Origin: Rhexocercosporidium sp. MPI-PUGE-AT-0058
Taxonomy: Eukaryota > Ascomycota > Leotiomycetes > Helotiales
Assembly (NCBI GenBank): GCA_020746875.1
Contig: JAGTJL010000020.1
Span: 806,001 to 870,000, forward strand
Direction: 5' to 3'
Length of the DNA: 64,000 bases
The translations under genes and the position numbers were made by a program. Below the pieces are notes generated by a model. The model was not told the origin of the DNA. It made no database searches and saw nothing but the letters and a program-made list of their open reading frames with translations. This document shows, in pieces, positions 35,869 through 46,700 of the stretch (positions are counted from its first letter, which is position 1; each line of letters begins with the position of its first letter).

Positions 35869-36524
35869 CTATGGAAGGCGTCCCTGAAGACGATTGGCAA
35901 GATCGGAAACATAGCTATCAGTAGCACCCTTTCCATCAGACAAGTCGTCATCATTGAGCTCGCCAGAGTTGTAAAGACGAAGAGCACGATAGATGGTAGA
36001 AGCGGTATCCTTGCCATCAAGCTCATTCAAGTTATCCTTGAAGTGCTTGGTGCCAGCTTGGATCATAGAGGATATTTGATCCTGTGGAGGAAGAGTTGAT
36101 CAGTTACAATGTCTCGTCAAAAGCAAAGGCCTAAATTAACAGAAGGAAAATAAGAGTAACTAGAAATATAGAGGTAAGAAAGGGGATAGCGGTTACGCAC
36201 CTGGCTCAAATCATGCTCCCCAGGGAACGCAGGGCTACCCACGCATTGCATCAATCCTCCAGTAGCATCACCATCTTGGTTTGTTGGAGTTTCCACCCCG
36301 ACATTGCCAGTACTCTCCTGCATGATGATACAGAAGATGACGCGTGCCTCGACGCCGATTTCGGCAGCTTCCACGACGGCATTCCAGATACGGCCAACGT
36401 CTTCGTCGCTGTCGCCGGTTTGGAGCATTTCGGATTTACTGGCGTTGAAAATGTCTTCGAAGGAGAGCCAGGTGGAGATTGGTGGGAAGGAGGATGCGGG
36501 CCCAGAGTAGGATGTGAAGCCCAT
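35869..36524 (-). CDS. GH23-like lysozyme-fold (lytic transglycosylase-type) protein
   Basis: Exons 36524-36201 and 36081-35869, joined in phase 0, give 178 residues. IFCIIMQESTGNVGV carries the likely catalytic Glu of the goose-lysozyme/SLT fold, and TGGLMQCVG gives the GLMQ motif that follows it. The C-terminal half has YRALRLYNSGELND and TDSYVSDLANRLQG, as in fungal single-domain GH23-like proteins. In bacteria the fold cleaves peptidoglycan; in fungi the role is unproved but antibacterial use is plausible. The start (MGFTSYSGPASSFPP) has no signal peptide. An AAAATGG context supports this ATG, so export, if any, would be unconventional. No frame damage was seen although neighbours are pseudogenes. 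Confidence 0.82.
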
Positions 36525-37372
36525 TTTGTGGAGGTGGTTTGTGTTCGTAGAAGCGAGGATAATGAAGAAAGTTTGGAGGGATTTGGATGGGAAATGTGCT
36601 TGAGATCGTGAACGGGAGGTTGATGTATGTTGATGGGATTTTATGAGGGGTGATCAGGATGTCTTATACCGTCTCCCCGTCAGTTGGTAGAATTGCAATA
36701 ACCAAAGGATCATTACAAATTTCGAAGATTTCTAATACCTTACCATAGAAAAACAGCTGTCAGGTTTTCAAAAGCTGAACAATCATGGCTATCACTTCTC
36801 ACAGCCCATGGCGGACATCCAAAGCCGAACCGTTTTCTCTCCCTTCATCAACAACTTATTTAAGGCAATGAACTCTCACCGTTGCCTGTCGTCAAATACC
36901 CAGCTGCTTAGTGGGCGCCATCACTCGCCAGGATGAACAGCATTATCCCCTCAGAGATATCCACAGTAAGGTTATCAGCCACGCTTACTACACCTCGTCC
37001 GAACTGGGGAAGCGCTCGACCAGGGAGGTAAGCGAGACCTGATTTGACAGCTCACTTGAAGATTGACTGAGGGTATTAAAATGTACAGGTCGTTTAGATA
37101 TTATGTACCGCCGTGGGATTTTTGAGGTCGTTGTAGCTGATTGGATTTTGGATCAAGTAGTGGCGGGGTAGCTTGTTAACAAAGTGATCAAGTACCAGCT
37201 AATTTGTTGACCAATGACAATCAGCAGCCACTTTCAACGATCCACTGAACATGTGAACGCAATACCATCTAGACCATGAAGTGCGTACACTAAGACTACA
37301 CGTCCAAGAAACCCTGCTTCATTAGAAAGGTACTTCACTTGCTGCAAATTAATATCTTCATCTGTATGATAT
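36525..37372. other. Intergenic region between GH23-like and amidotransferase genes
   Basis: About 850 bases of promoter and 3' flanking sequence. All frames are short and no gene is supported. Confidence 0.45.
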
Positions 37373-38346
37373 CTAATAGCTGACTCTCGATTCCATTTTC
37401 CTAGACTCCATCTGTTCGAAGAAGAATCTCAGCATGACCCCAGCAGCCCAAGTCGCATCATCGTCCGCATCTACCGCCTTTAACGCATCTGCAACGTACT
37501 CATCACTCCACTCCGGTCTCCGAAACGCCTTGATCGTCTCCCCATTAATGAATCGATCAAACTCTGCATGTCCCTGATACGTCAGAACTTGTCCCTCCTT
37601 CCACACTCCTTGTAGCGCGCAATGTTTCGACCGTCCGATAGAGTGGAACCCTTCTGGTAACGTAGGCACAACGACGTGATCAGCGTGAACAAACTGCAGA
37701 CGGAGTTCCTTAGGGTTGGAGGTGTTGGATATAACGAGACCGAAGCGCGTGAGGAAGGCTGTAGTGAGTGTTACGGGGTGGACGCCGAGTTCGTAGCCTT
37801 TGGGATCTCGGGAGACGACAGGCTTGAGCGGTGTCGAGAAGAGAGCGTTGCAGATCAGCTGGTGACCGAAACAAGATCCGAACAACTTGATGTGTGGGTG
37901 GGAAATGTAAATGTCTATATTTACGTCAACGCTTTCAGGCAATACTGGGAGATATGAGGACTTACTCTTCACGAACTCGGTAAGTGATTTGATCCATGGC
38001 TCTGCGTCGTATGCCGACGCGGCTATATTGGTTCTCAGTACATATTTCTCACTGGTTGAAGAGTCATGGAGTGGCATTTAAACAAGATAGGAGGAAATGG
38101 AGTACCTGATCCCGTGATAATCAACCCGTCAATGAGGTGCAACTCGTCAGAAGTAGGAAGTTCTCCCAGAACAGAGTCATAGCTACTAAAATCAAGTTTC
38201 AGATCCGTAAGGCGTCGAGTCTTGTTTGCAGCAGCATCCCGAAGTAGACTTTCGAAGATGTTGCTATAGAGTCCTAGTTTAGGAAGGACCGTTGGCACTG
38301 GAGTATCGCAATCCAGAACTGCTAGATGGAGATGAGTAGGAGCCAT
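37373..38346 (-). CDS. Class I glutamine amidotransferase-like protein
   Basis: Three inferred exons, 38346-38106, 38022-37966 and 37914-37373, give 279 residues with all phases closing. The GATase1 fold is clear: HLAVLDCDTPV at the start, LIDGLIITGSGAASAYD, the nucleophile elbow KLFGSCFGHQL with the catalytic Cys, and the catalytic His in TYQGHAEFD. This stand-alone form is common in fungi and resembles the amidotransferase half of GMP synthase without a synthase partner. Related proteins act on glutamine or on gamma-glutamyl peptides such as glutathione conjugates. Substrate is unknown here. Its closeness to a 5-oxoprolinase relic is suggestive of gamma-glutamyl metabolism but not evidence. 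An in-frame TAA in the first intron shows that splicing is required. Confidence 0.87.
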
Positions 38347-38888
38347 TGTTTATCACGTGAGTGACAGCTACAGTCTCTGACCTGGGGGATGAGAATTTGA
38401 GATGGGACGGGGCACCCGGTCCTGATTCCTTATGGGAAATCCTCATATCGAGAAGTTAAGGCCGATGAGCGGCGATGATTCCGTGGGCGCCACCACCTGA
38501 GCACCACTATCTCTGACCCACTACCCACTCTTGATATCGGCGATGTATTGACAAATAAGCGAGCAGGAGATAAGACCGGGATATCTGAATGACTTGGGTC
38601 TAGGGAAGGGAAGGAGGGAACCTAAGATGACGCCGAAGTCGTGAAGCATGAATCGGCATCTCTACCGATGGAGATGTAAAGCCGCCAAGTAGAAACAGCA
38701 AGTCTACCTAATCGCGCCTCAAGCTCACACGTGATCTAGCCTATGGAATTTGCTGCTTCACCTTGAACAACGTTAGGCAACCTGGAAGTACCAAAGGTGC
38801 TCACATTTTATCAGGTAGCTAAACACAGTATATTCGCGGGAAGGCTATACAACATTGTCTTAATAATTCGTAGGTAAGCTAGTGGTTC
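38347..38888. other. Intergenic region
   Basis: Promoter of the amidotransferase gene and 3' flank of the isocitrate-lyase-like relic. Nothing else was recognised. Confidence 0.45.
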
Positions 38889-38891
38889 TCA

Positions 38892-40390
38892 TCATCGGAC
38901 TAACTCAACGAATTCTCTTCTCACTAATCTTCCCACCCGCTCCTTCACCAATGTCCCGAACCGCAACAGATATGAACCAGAGTGGCTAGGCTTCTCAAAC
39001 CCATCCGTCATAGGTCTCGTCGCCAAAGCTGGCGTCTGGATCTCCTCGACATAGCCCTCGATTCCTCGTTCTTTCCACAGTTTTGCGAATTTCTCAGTCT
39101 GGTAATTGAGGCCTTGAAGCGCCCAGGTTGGCTGCACCTGCTATGCGATACGCATCTTAGCCAATTCAGACGGAAATGACTTGATAGCTTCAGGAGTGAA
39201 GCCAGCTTTAGGGTAGTCATAGTCTCCAGTATACCCGAATGCAAAGAGACGATCTGGGAATACTTTCCGGACTTCGGTATGGAAGGAGACAAGGTCGTTC
39301 CAGTTTGGCATGTCCATTCTGACCCATGTGACATCTCCAAGGGGAGCAGCGAGAACCGCACGCTCAACAATGCCTTCTACGCAAGATTTGTAAAAGAATT
39401 GGCCTTCCCGCGAGCGTGGGAGGTCCCAGTCGAAGAAGATGTCCTTGGACACGGCCACTTTTGCTGCATCACGTCGATACTTGAGAGATCTGATACCGGT
39501 ACCGATCTTGGAAGTGTACGCAGTGTGTTCTTCTTCGGTCGCGATCTCTTTCACAGCTTCGTCGAAGGTTAGCAGCTTTGCGCCCTTGATCCATTCTGCT
39601 CGGACTGCGAGAAGGTTGGGAGATCCTACCTCGGCTGCCTCCTTCAATGTCTCTTGCAAACTCTTGACTTCGACGGTGGCTCCTCGGACGTATTTGTGGT
39701 CCCGAATGTCGATTACATCTGTGATGAATTCAGAATGGTCGACGTCACAGCGACATAACAACATCGTATCTGCACTGGAAAGCATTAGTATCATAATCGG
39801 AACAAGATTGTGTAGTCCTTTACCCCATGATGTCGATCTGCATTCTCGATGCTGTCAATCGATCCAAGTACTCGCTGGTGGGCACAACAGTACGTCCTTG
39901 CCCGACTGTGAGCTTCTTCTTTCCAATCGCCAAGTCATCCAAATGGAACATAGCGACACCAGCTTCAACAAACAGCTTGGTCATCTTGACCGTGGAAGTC
40001 AGCCCTCCAAAGCCCATATCACCATCGGCGGCAATGGAGTGAGGTAATCCCAATTCTCAAGGTCACCACGGGATTCTTTTGGCTGCAGCATCCCTACGAG
40101 CAAAAAATAAGTACCATTTCCATCGTATTGAAACGCTGGACTTACTGCAATGTTTTTGTCTCTGACTGTGCCACATCTGAGACTTGAAGATCTTATCCAC
40201 AACTTTCGGGACAGTGTCCAAAGGATAATCACAACAATCCATGCCAGGTTCAGAAACCTCAGAGAAACCGCAAAGAGCTCCAGAGACATAGAGAGTATGT
40301 TGGTGCTTTACCATTTGGGGCCCTTAGCGATCGCTCTAAAGTATTCCGACGGAAGCAGCGGAACATCCGCCGTGAAAGCGACAAGTTAAT
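38892..40390 (-). pseudogene. Isocitrate lyase/PEP mutase superfamily pseudogene
   Basis: On the minus strand the order is TLYVSGALCGFSE, MDCCDYPLDTVP, IAADGDMGFGGLTSTVKMTKLFVEAG, MFHLDDLAIGKKKLTVGQG, VPTSEYLDRL, then a long preserved stretch (39794-39141) and VQPTWALQGLNYQTEKFAKLW. This is the architecture of isocitrate and methylisocitrate lyases. Several lesions break it: a frame change near 40325 before the TLYVSGAL segment, a 1-base deletion near 40050 between YLTP and IAADGD, and a TAG near 39140 where Trp is expected before QVQPTW. The usual catalytic KKCGH is replaced by KKLTVGQG, so even the ancestor probably was not a standard isocitrate lyase. The true 5' end is unclear; sequence up to about 40390 still reads like the family. 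Confidence 0.82.
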
Positions 40391-40875
40391 CGCAGTGAAA
40401 TCGACACCTCTATCGAGTTATGGAGGCTCCTCCCTTCTCCCACTTTTGATACGAAATGAATTGAAAGTCAGCAGACACTCAAAAATCTTTGTGGGGTACT
40501 ACATAACACTTGGCCCGTTGTAATTGTATCGGTCTCCAAGCCCGAAATCTAAACTTATTTGGGCCGTGATCCTTGGCGTTATCCCAACCTCCACCATCCC
40601 TCTGACGATTTCTTGACGGCGACGGTGAGTAGCCCGATGATACCGCAGGGAACCCTGCCTCATTGCCCCAGAGGAAAGATTGCAGCCATTGATTGTAATC
40701 TTGCCGTGCCGCCGGGGACAGTCACAATGGCTCGATTCAGCCTTGTCAACCTGTGCTTGACACGAACCAGAGATACCGATATCTTGGTGGCGCACTCGTA
40801 CGAAAGTACAAAGTCTGCAAAGATCACCCCATCTAGTTCAAAGAGTCACTCGAGATATTCTTTTCTCATTCATAG

Positions 40876-42598
40876 TTGATTTGCAAGTTCTTGGATCATG
40901 TAGGATGCAAAGATGCCCTCGACGCTGCCAGCGACTCGAAAGACGTGTCGCAGGGACAGATGTTCAACCACTCTGATGGAGACATTGCGGCTGCCTACGC
41001 CGATGCACTCGATGGAGAGAATGCTTATACTGCGGCTGAAGCAACAAGGCTCCGATGGAAATTGGATCTCCGGCTGGTGCCAATCTTGTAGTTGAACATT
41101 GCCCTCGCGGCAATGGACTAGATCACAACTTCCACTGCAGCGCTTTACGGGATGAGAACTGCCACTGGCCTGACCGGTAGCCGATACTCTTGGGTTGGAT
41201 CTGCTTTCTATGTAAGTCGCAAAAACTAAATAAGTGTCTGTTAATTTCTGGAACTTGGGCTCACAACCTCCAGTTCGGATACCTCGTGTCGAGTTTACCG
41301 GGCGGGTATGCACTCCAGCGACTACGGATTGCCAAAACCATGTCAACGGTGCAATTTGTATGGGGAATCGTTTTGATCGGTACGGGATTCGCAAATAATT
41401 TTGCAACTCTGCTCGCAGTTCGAGTTCTGTTGGGTGCAGTTGAGGCACCTATTCTCCCAGGAAACTTCTTGATACTAGGAATGTGGTACCCAAGAAGGTA
41501 AGGGGTTCTCGCTAAATTCTTGAAGCAACTATTGATATGTTATGCAGGGAACAACCGATACGCACAGGTCTGATGTACACTGGTTTGTCAGTGTGTTTTA
41601 CAGGACCCATTGGATATGCAATTGGTTACATTCCCGGGCCTGATGAGTGGAGATATTTCTTCTGGATCACAGGAGCAATGATGTGTGTTTGGGCGGTCAT
41701 CATGGGAATATTCACACCGGATAACCCTGTCAAAGCGAAATTCGTCACGGAACGCCAGAAGGCTATCACGATCGACAGAATTCGTGCGGATCAGACGGGT
41801 GTGGAAAGCAAGGTGTTCAAAAAGGAACAGATGATAGAAGCTTTCATGGACCCTAAGCTTGGTTGATTTTCCTCTTCAAAATTTGGGACAGTATACCAAA
41901 TGGTGGGTTGACAAACGTAAGTGCCTCTCACATATACTCAGAATGCAGTCGAAGCGTCTCCTAACTTGCATCTAGTTTGCACCCCTCATTATCAACGGAC
42001 TTGGATACACACCCCAGAGGTCAACTCTTCTTACCATGCCAACTGGCATCATCTTCGGCTTTGATCGTTGGAATGATATCCGCGGTATTCCTGTACACAC
42101 TGCCACTTGATAGTTTGAATGGTCGTCTTGCTGCCCTTTACATGTCGTACTTCTATCTGGGACCCTACATCGTTGGACTTGGGATGAGCACCGCAAATAC
42201 CGCGTAAGTCAACTCTTAGTGATTCAATTATACACACACAACTAACTTCATTCAGTGACCATACCAAGAAGATCACTACAGACTGTCTGATATTCATCGC
42301 ATACTGCGTTTCCAATATCATTGCACCGCAATTCTTTAAGGCTGAGTAAGCACCGCTGTATCCCCTCGGCATGGGAGCAATCCTTGCATCGTATGGCCTA
42401 CCAATCATTACCATTCTTTTATATATGGCGTACTGCGCCTATGAGAACCGTCGAAGGAACAGGCTTGATACAGCTGCAGGACAGAAGGTTCATCGGGATA
42501 CTGATTTTAAGGACTTGACGGACAAGCAGAACATCCATTTTTCAGATATGTATGGTAATTTATCACTAAGCAAAGAGATGGAGTCTCAATCGAAATAA
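40876..42598 (+). pseudogene. Allantoate-permease-type MFS transporter pseudogene
   Basis: Helices and loops of a Dal5-like anion:cation symporter are recognisable in order: LRWKLDLRLVPIL, a first-helix segment with two TAG stops (about 41090 and 41120), RYSWVGSAFY-FGYLVSSLPGGYALQRL, and GAVEAPILPGNFLILGMWYPRR. After an intron come PIGYAIGYIPGPDEWRYFFWITG, LIINGLGYTPQRSTLLTMP, and DHTKKITTDCLIFIAYC, the family's signature-like late helix. Lesions: TGG to TAG near 41090, a second TAG near 41120, a 1-base loss at 41860 (DPKL then TGA), a shift near 42045 and a TAA at 42347 where Gln is expected (AE-stop-APLYPLGM). The N-terminal ATG is uncertain (40960 is first in frame). Such permeases import allantoate, ureidosuccinate, nicotinate or small peptides; substrate is unknown. 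Confidence 0.87.
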
Positions 42599-43149
42599 AA
42601 AATTTCCTCGTCAGGTACCATTAGTAGTAGCAATGCCTCGGTCAACGTAATTATTTTACGCCTCTTCATTGCATTTTCTTTTCAGCAAGCTCAGGTCAGC
42701 ATGGCCGGCCCAGTCTTGGCGGTGCATTAACTGTGCAGAACAAGACATTTGAAAATCATCATCATTTTTTCTTGCATGTTTTATCAGCTGGCATGGCAAG
42801 TGCCACAATTATGATCTTTTTGTAGAATTTGTTCGCGCAGAGTGTGATTTCAAGTAGTACGGATTGGTTATGTGAAAGCTCGAGTGTAAAAAAAAATTCG
42901 TCTTTCCTCCAACTTTTAACAGCCTCGTCATCATCAGAATGAGCAAGTTCAAATCTCACAGAAATATTTCGGATCAAAACAAAGACGATGAAAAATGTCC
43001 AGATTCAATTCGCATCTATAAAAGGTTCCAGCCCATTGCCACCACAGACTCCGAGCCAGCTCATAACCTCCACCTCTCAAACCCCATACTGGCAATCAAT
43101 GCAAAACACCATCCACCATATCGTTCCAAGAAATGTAAATCTCTCTTGT
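42599..43149. other. Intergenic region
   Basis: AT-rich 3' flanks of the MFS relic and the small secreted protein gene. No coding sequence is supported. Confidence 0.45.
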
Positions 43150-43485
43150 TTACAAAGGCTGTATAACAGTCAGTTTCTTGCTCGGAAGTCTTTCCAAAGT
43201 GTGAGAACTTACACCTAAGTCGCAAGCCTTCTCGCAGAGAGATGATGCAAGACCAGCGGAGATGAGAGTCTGAATGAAATGTCCGTTAGTTCTTTGGTCT
43301 CTGTCAATGTCGCGAGTGTGAGCACATACACAAGCACCCTTGCAAGCGGTCTGGCATATCTCCAGAGCAGTGCCTGAGAGGGTACCGCAGGTTCTCTTCT
43401 CGATGAAGCCCTCTCCCTCAGCGACCGGCGCAGGGATAGCTGCAACAGCAGCGACGAGGACGATGAGAGTGGCGAAGAACTTCAT
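43150..43485 (-). CDS. Small secreted six-cysteine protein A
   Basis: Exons 43485-43330, 43269-43213 and 43158-43150 (last exon only Pro-Leu-stop) encode 73 residues. MKFFATLIVLVAAVAA is a signal peptide. A short propeptide ends in EKR at about residue 31, a likely Kex2 site, leaving a mature peptide of about 42 residues. Its cysteines are spaced C-x10-C-x3-C-x3-C-x11-C-x3-C. The repeated C-x3-C spacing fits two helices tied by disulphides, as in alpha-hairpinin-like folds; that comparison is inference. Introns have good donors (GTATGT and GTAAGT). A TATA box lies 163 bases upstream. The core spacing is shared with the divergent gene at 45436. I do not recognise a named family. It could be an effector, antimicrobial peptide or colony-surface peptide. 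Confidence 0.8.
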   Translation of the reverse strand: MKFFATLIVLVAAVAAIPAPVAEGEGFIEKRTCGTLSGTALEICQTACKGACVCAHTRDIDRDQRTNGHFIQTLISAGLASSLCEKACDLGVSSHTLERLPSKKLTVIQPL

Positions 43486-43647
43486 GGTAGATAGAGATGG
43501 TTGGGTTTGGGAAGTGTTTGTTGATTGAGTGAAGAACTAAGAAAGAAGAAGCTGAGAATGTAATTGGCAAAGGACTGGAAGACTGAAGAGACGAAAGAAG
43601 AAGATGCTGATGCTGATGATGCTACAGAAGGGAGTACTTCCACCACC

Positions 43648-43654
43648 TTATATA
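43648..43654 (-). promoter_or_regulatory. TATA box of small secreted protein A
   Basis: TATATAA on the minus strand, 163 bases before the start codon at 43485. Position resembles that of the partner gene. Confidence 0.5.
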
Positions 43655-45261
43655 CACTTCTCTCTGATGTGTTGATGTCTCAAAGGAAGTGAGAGATACT
43701 TCTGGCCTGACCAAGTGGATGTTATCGCAGGCATTGAAGCCGACAATGAGCCCTTCTCAGAAGCTCCACGGCTTTACTGCTGCTCCAAATTGGGATTCAA
43801 AGTTCATCCTCCCGAGCTTCATGTTTTCTTTCCCCGTGCTTTCAATATTGCCGGTTACATGTTTCCACGTTAGTCTCGATGGCACTCTACAAGGACCTTC
43901 TTTAGGATCCTGACCCTCAAAAGGGGCCAAAAAATATATATTTCCGGTCACTCAATTGTGCCATGGCGCAGTCCACGCTAGTCGAGTTGGGCCCTTTGCA
44001 CTGCTTCTGAACCTTCCAAATAAGCGAGAGATGTCTAAGTAAGAACCACTGGAGGGATCGCGATATTTCCGTCTCAAATCTCTAGGGGTCGTCCAAAAAG
44101 TCACGGGTACATCTGAGAGTCCGGACCATATCTCACGGAAAGTCTAATCGAATGCTTGTGCACGCCTTTTGGGATTGTCGGTAACGAGCGGGTCTGGGGG
44201 CTGAGATGTGGGTGATCTCTGGCATACCGTTTCTAGTCGAAGATCACACAACCCCACGACAATTCCTGCCTTTAATTCACCTTTTAAGTCCACGTGCAAT
44301 GTGGTTTTCCTTTCTAGAACTTGCAGGGTCTATAAGCATTTGAAACATCCCAAAGAAGAGGTCTGGCTAAGCAATGGATCTTGGCTTGGACCTGCATCTG
44401 CCATCTTGCTCGGTTGCACAACCTCAGCCCTGCCTCTTAATGGGACAGTGGATTGATAGAACGATAAATCAGCCTTGCGCATCATGCGCACTATTGGGTT
44501 GATAGATCTAGTCTTATCTGACTGTGCTATTTGCCACCCCCGCACCCAGGGATCAGAATGTTTGCATTCATTCTATTCGAGGGCCCTGTCTAATCACATT
44601 CATATATAAAGCATAGTTATACCCTGGGCTATAAGGGTCAATATGGAATTAAATATGCTATGCCTTTGTGGAAGTGGCCTTGCATCTCGTAGATAGCTCA
44701 GCAAGGAAGCAGGGACGAGGACCATCTGGTTCTGCTTGTGAGTAAATGTCATATTTTCAAGGCCTCATTTCTATTTATGTGGTATCTGGCCACCTAGTCC
44801 ATCTTAGCCTATTGGAGTGGAATCACCATTGGCACTGACTTACTTGCAAAAGGTAACACATTGAAGGCTTTTTACTGTAACGAAGCGGAGCCATTGTCCT
44901 CGCTTCCAGCTTCTCTTTCTGTTCTCAATTTGATTCTCCAAGGACGCAAGGTAGGTCTGATATCTCGTAATAACAAAGCCATGCAAGCTTGACAGAACTC
45001 AAATGGCCTGTTCTGAAATGTTTCGAGAATTCCGCGATACTTGCGGCCTCAGAAATAGCCCCCTTCGATGACAGAGGCCCACTTGAATGTAACCTAGTAT
45101 CTAGAAGAGTCTCTGGAGATTCTCCGGAAGGATCAAGGTTGAAACTGGCTTTTGAGTGAGTTGATCTTCACCCCTTTCTGAATTGTAGCCGAGTCTGAGC
45201 CGAATGAGTCTCGTCCATCTACGGTCATTGAGCGTATCTAAGTCTACAGTACTGACGATGA

Positions 45262-45268
45262 TATATAA
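45262..45268 (+). promoter_or_regulatory. TATA box of small secreted protein B
   Basis: TATATAA on the plus strand, 168 bases before the start codon at 45436. A CT-rich and then A/C-rich leader follows, as is usual for well-expressed fungal genes. Confidence 0.5.
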
Positions 45269-45435
45269 GATACTTTCACTCTCACAAGAAAATTATCTTT
45301 CCATCATAAGCATCCTATCCTTCTTTACATTCATCAACCATTTCCATTCCATCAAAGAACCTCACAACCCTTTTTTCACTTTAAGTCACTTTATTCCACT
45401 TCAATCTTCACTTTCTTCACCAAACAACCTTTACC

Positions 45436-45795
45436 ATGCAATTCATCACTATCCTCGCCCTTCTCTTCACTGCTGTCGCTGCAGTTCCGTCTGGCACGGA
45501 GGCATCCATGTTGGAGGCCAGAGACATCGGTATTGCTGTCGCTCACCGATCGATTGGTAACACCATCTGCAAGGGTGCTGTAAGTCTACCCTCCAGAAAT
45601 TCCTCACTTCGAGTCAAACTAACACATTATCTTCTAGTGTGCTGTCACTTGCAACTCTACTGTTCTCGCTTTGGCACAGACCAAGTGCCTCGAGGTCTGC
45701 GTAAGTGTACTCCCAGTCGACATTAGTCCAGAGCTCTTGGTTAACCTGCTGCCTGTGCCTTTAGAACGGTGCTTGTGGCAACTAGAACATGGGTT
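45436..45795 (+). CDS. Small secreted six-cysteine protein B
   Basis: Exons 45436-45579, 45638-45700 and 45775-45795 close in phase 0 to 75 residues. MQFITILALLFTAVAAVP is a signal peptide; a propeptide-like stretch of about 25 residues follows. The cysteines at the C-terminus are spaced C-x3-C-x3-C-x11-C-x3-C-x3-C, starting at ICKGAC. The first five align exactly with the last five of protein A (43150-43485), which also contains CKGAC. Both introns begin GTAAGT. The last exon encodes only NGACGN. There is one N-glycosylation sequon (NST). The two genes look like divergent paralogues in opposite orientation, although intron positions differ by a few residues. No family name can be given; secretion and disulphide bonding are the only safe predictions. 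Confidence 0.8.
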
Positions 45796-46700
45796 CAGAT
45801 TGAGAGTTGTTAGAGGATGGTTTGAAGGCGGCCCCGGAGCTGAGGGTGAGCTGAAGTTCCTACTGGTTGGGCTGGGAAGAGAGGTTGAGAGGGCGTTTAG
45901 ATAGGAATGGCACTGGCTGCTCTGATTTGGTATCTCCATCTGATTTATATTTGTGATATGCTGTTCTTGCGCCCCCCATAAAATTTACTTTTCTGTGCTT
46001 TCCAATTTTCCCCTGCTAGCCAGCTTCGAAAACTGTCTCAATGTTCTTTAACATCATAACTCCTGCCCAAGGCGGCGCTCAAAATCCCCCAGGTTTATAC
46101 CACGCCACGACTCTATAAACCATCTGACTCAAAACATGACTTTGAGAAAACATCCCATCATGTAAGGCAATGCCAAAAACTCAACCAACATACAGCACCA
46201 GTCAAGACGAACCGATGTCGTCCAATCTACAAACCTCATCCTATCAACGCTCAAGGTCACGCCCCTTAGTCTTGTTTCGGAACCCTGAAAATCTCAAGAT
46301 AAGCTTTCCCGCAAGGCAGACTCATGCCAAATTCTCCACCCCAGCTGCTCCCCAGAACCAATAGAGCATGATGTTTCACGCGGAAACAAAAGCTTAGACA
46401 TTCCTACATGCCCGTACCCTGTCGTTTGGAATGTTTCCATACCTGAAAAAAGAATCCGATGGGTCTTTGTCGGTGTCCGCAGCAACAGGGGGATCGTCTC
46501 ATGTAACGTGCTAGTTGGTTGGCATGAAAAAAGTATTTTGTATCTTGTATATATCTGTCCGTCCTCCCATTTCGGTGTTTGTTTCTCAATTATCTTCTCG
46601 TCTGATCTTGTCGCATATACCCCTTCCTTTCTTCCCTTTCTTCCTCTTAAACTATTCAATTCTTTCTTGAGAGCCGGCTCTTTTTACACTACACTTCAAA
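45796..46700. other. Intergenic region upstream of the MARVEL gene
   Basis: Includes the 3' flank of secreted protein B and a long pyrimidine-rich leader (about 46560-46700, TTCC/TTTC-rich) directly before the ATG at 46701. Such leaders mark strong fungal promoters. Confidence 0.45.

Larger units (their letters stand above)
43486..45435. other. Shared 1.95 kb head-to-head promoter region
   Basis: Separates the starts of the two divergent six-cysteine genes. Besides two TATA boxes (43648-43654 minus strand, 45262-45268 plus strand), I see no gene. The length allows independent promoters. Confidence 0.5.
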
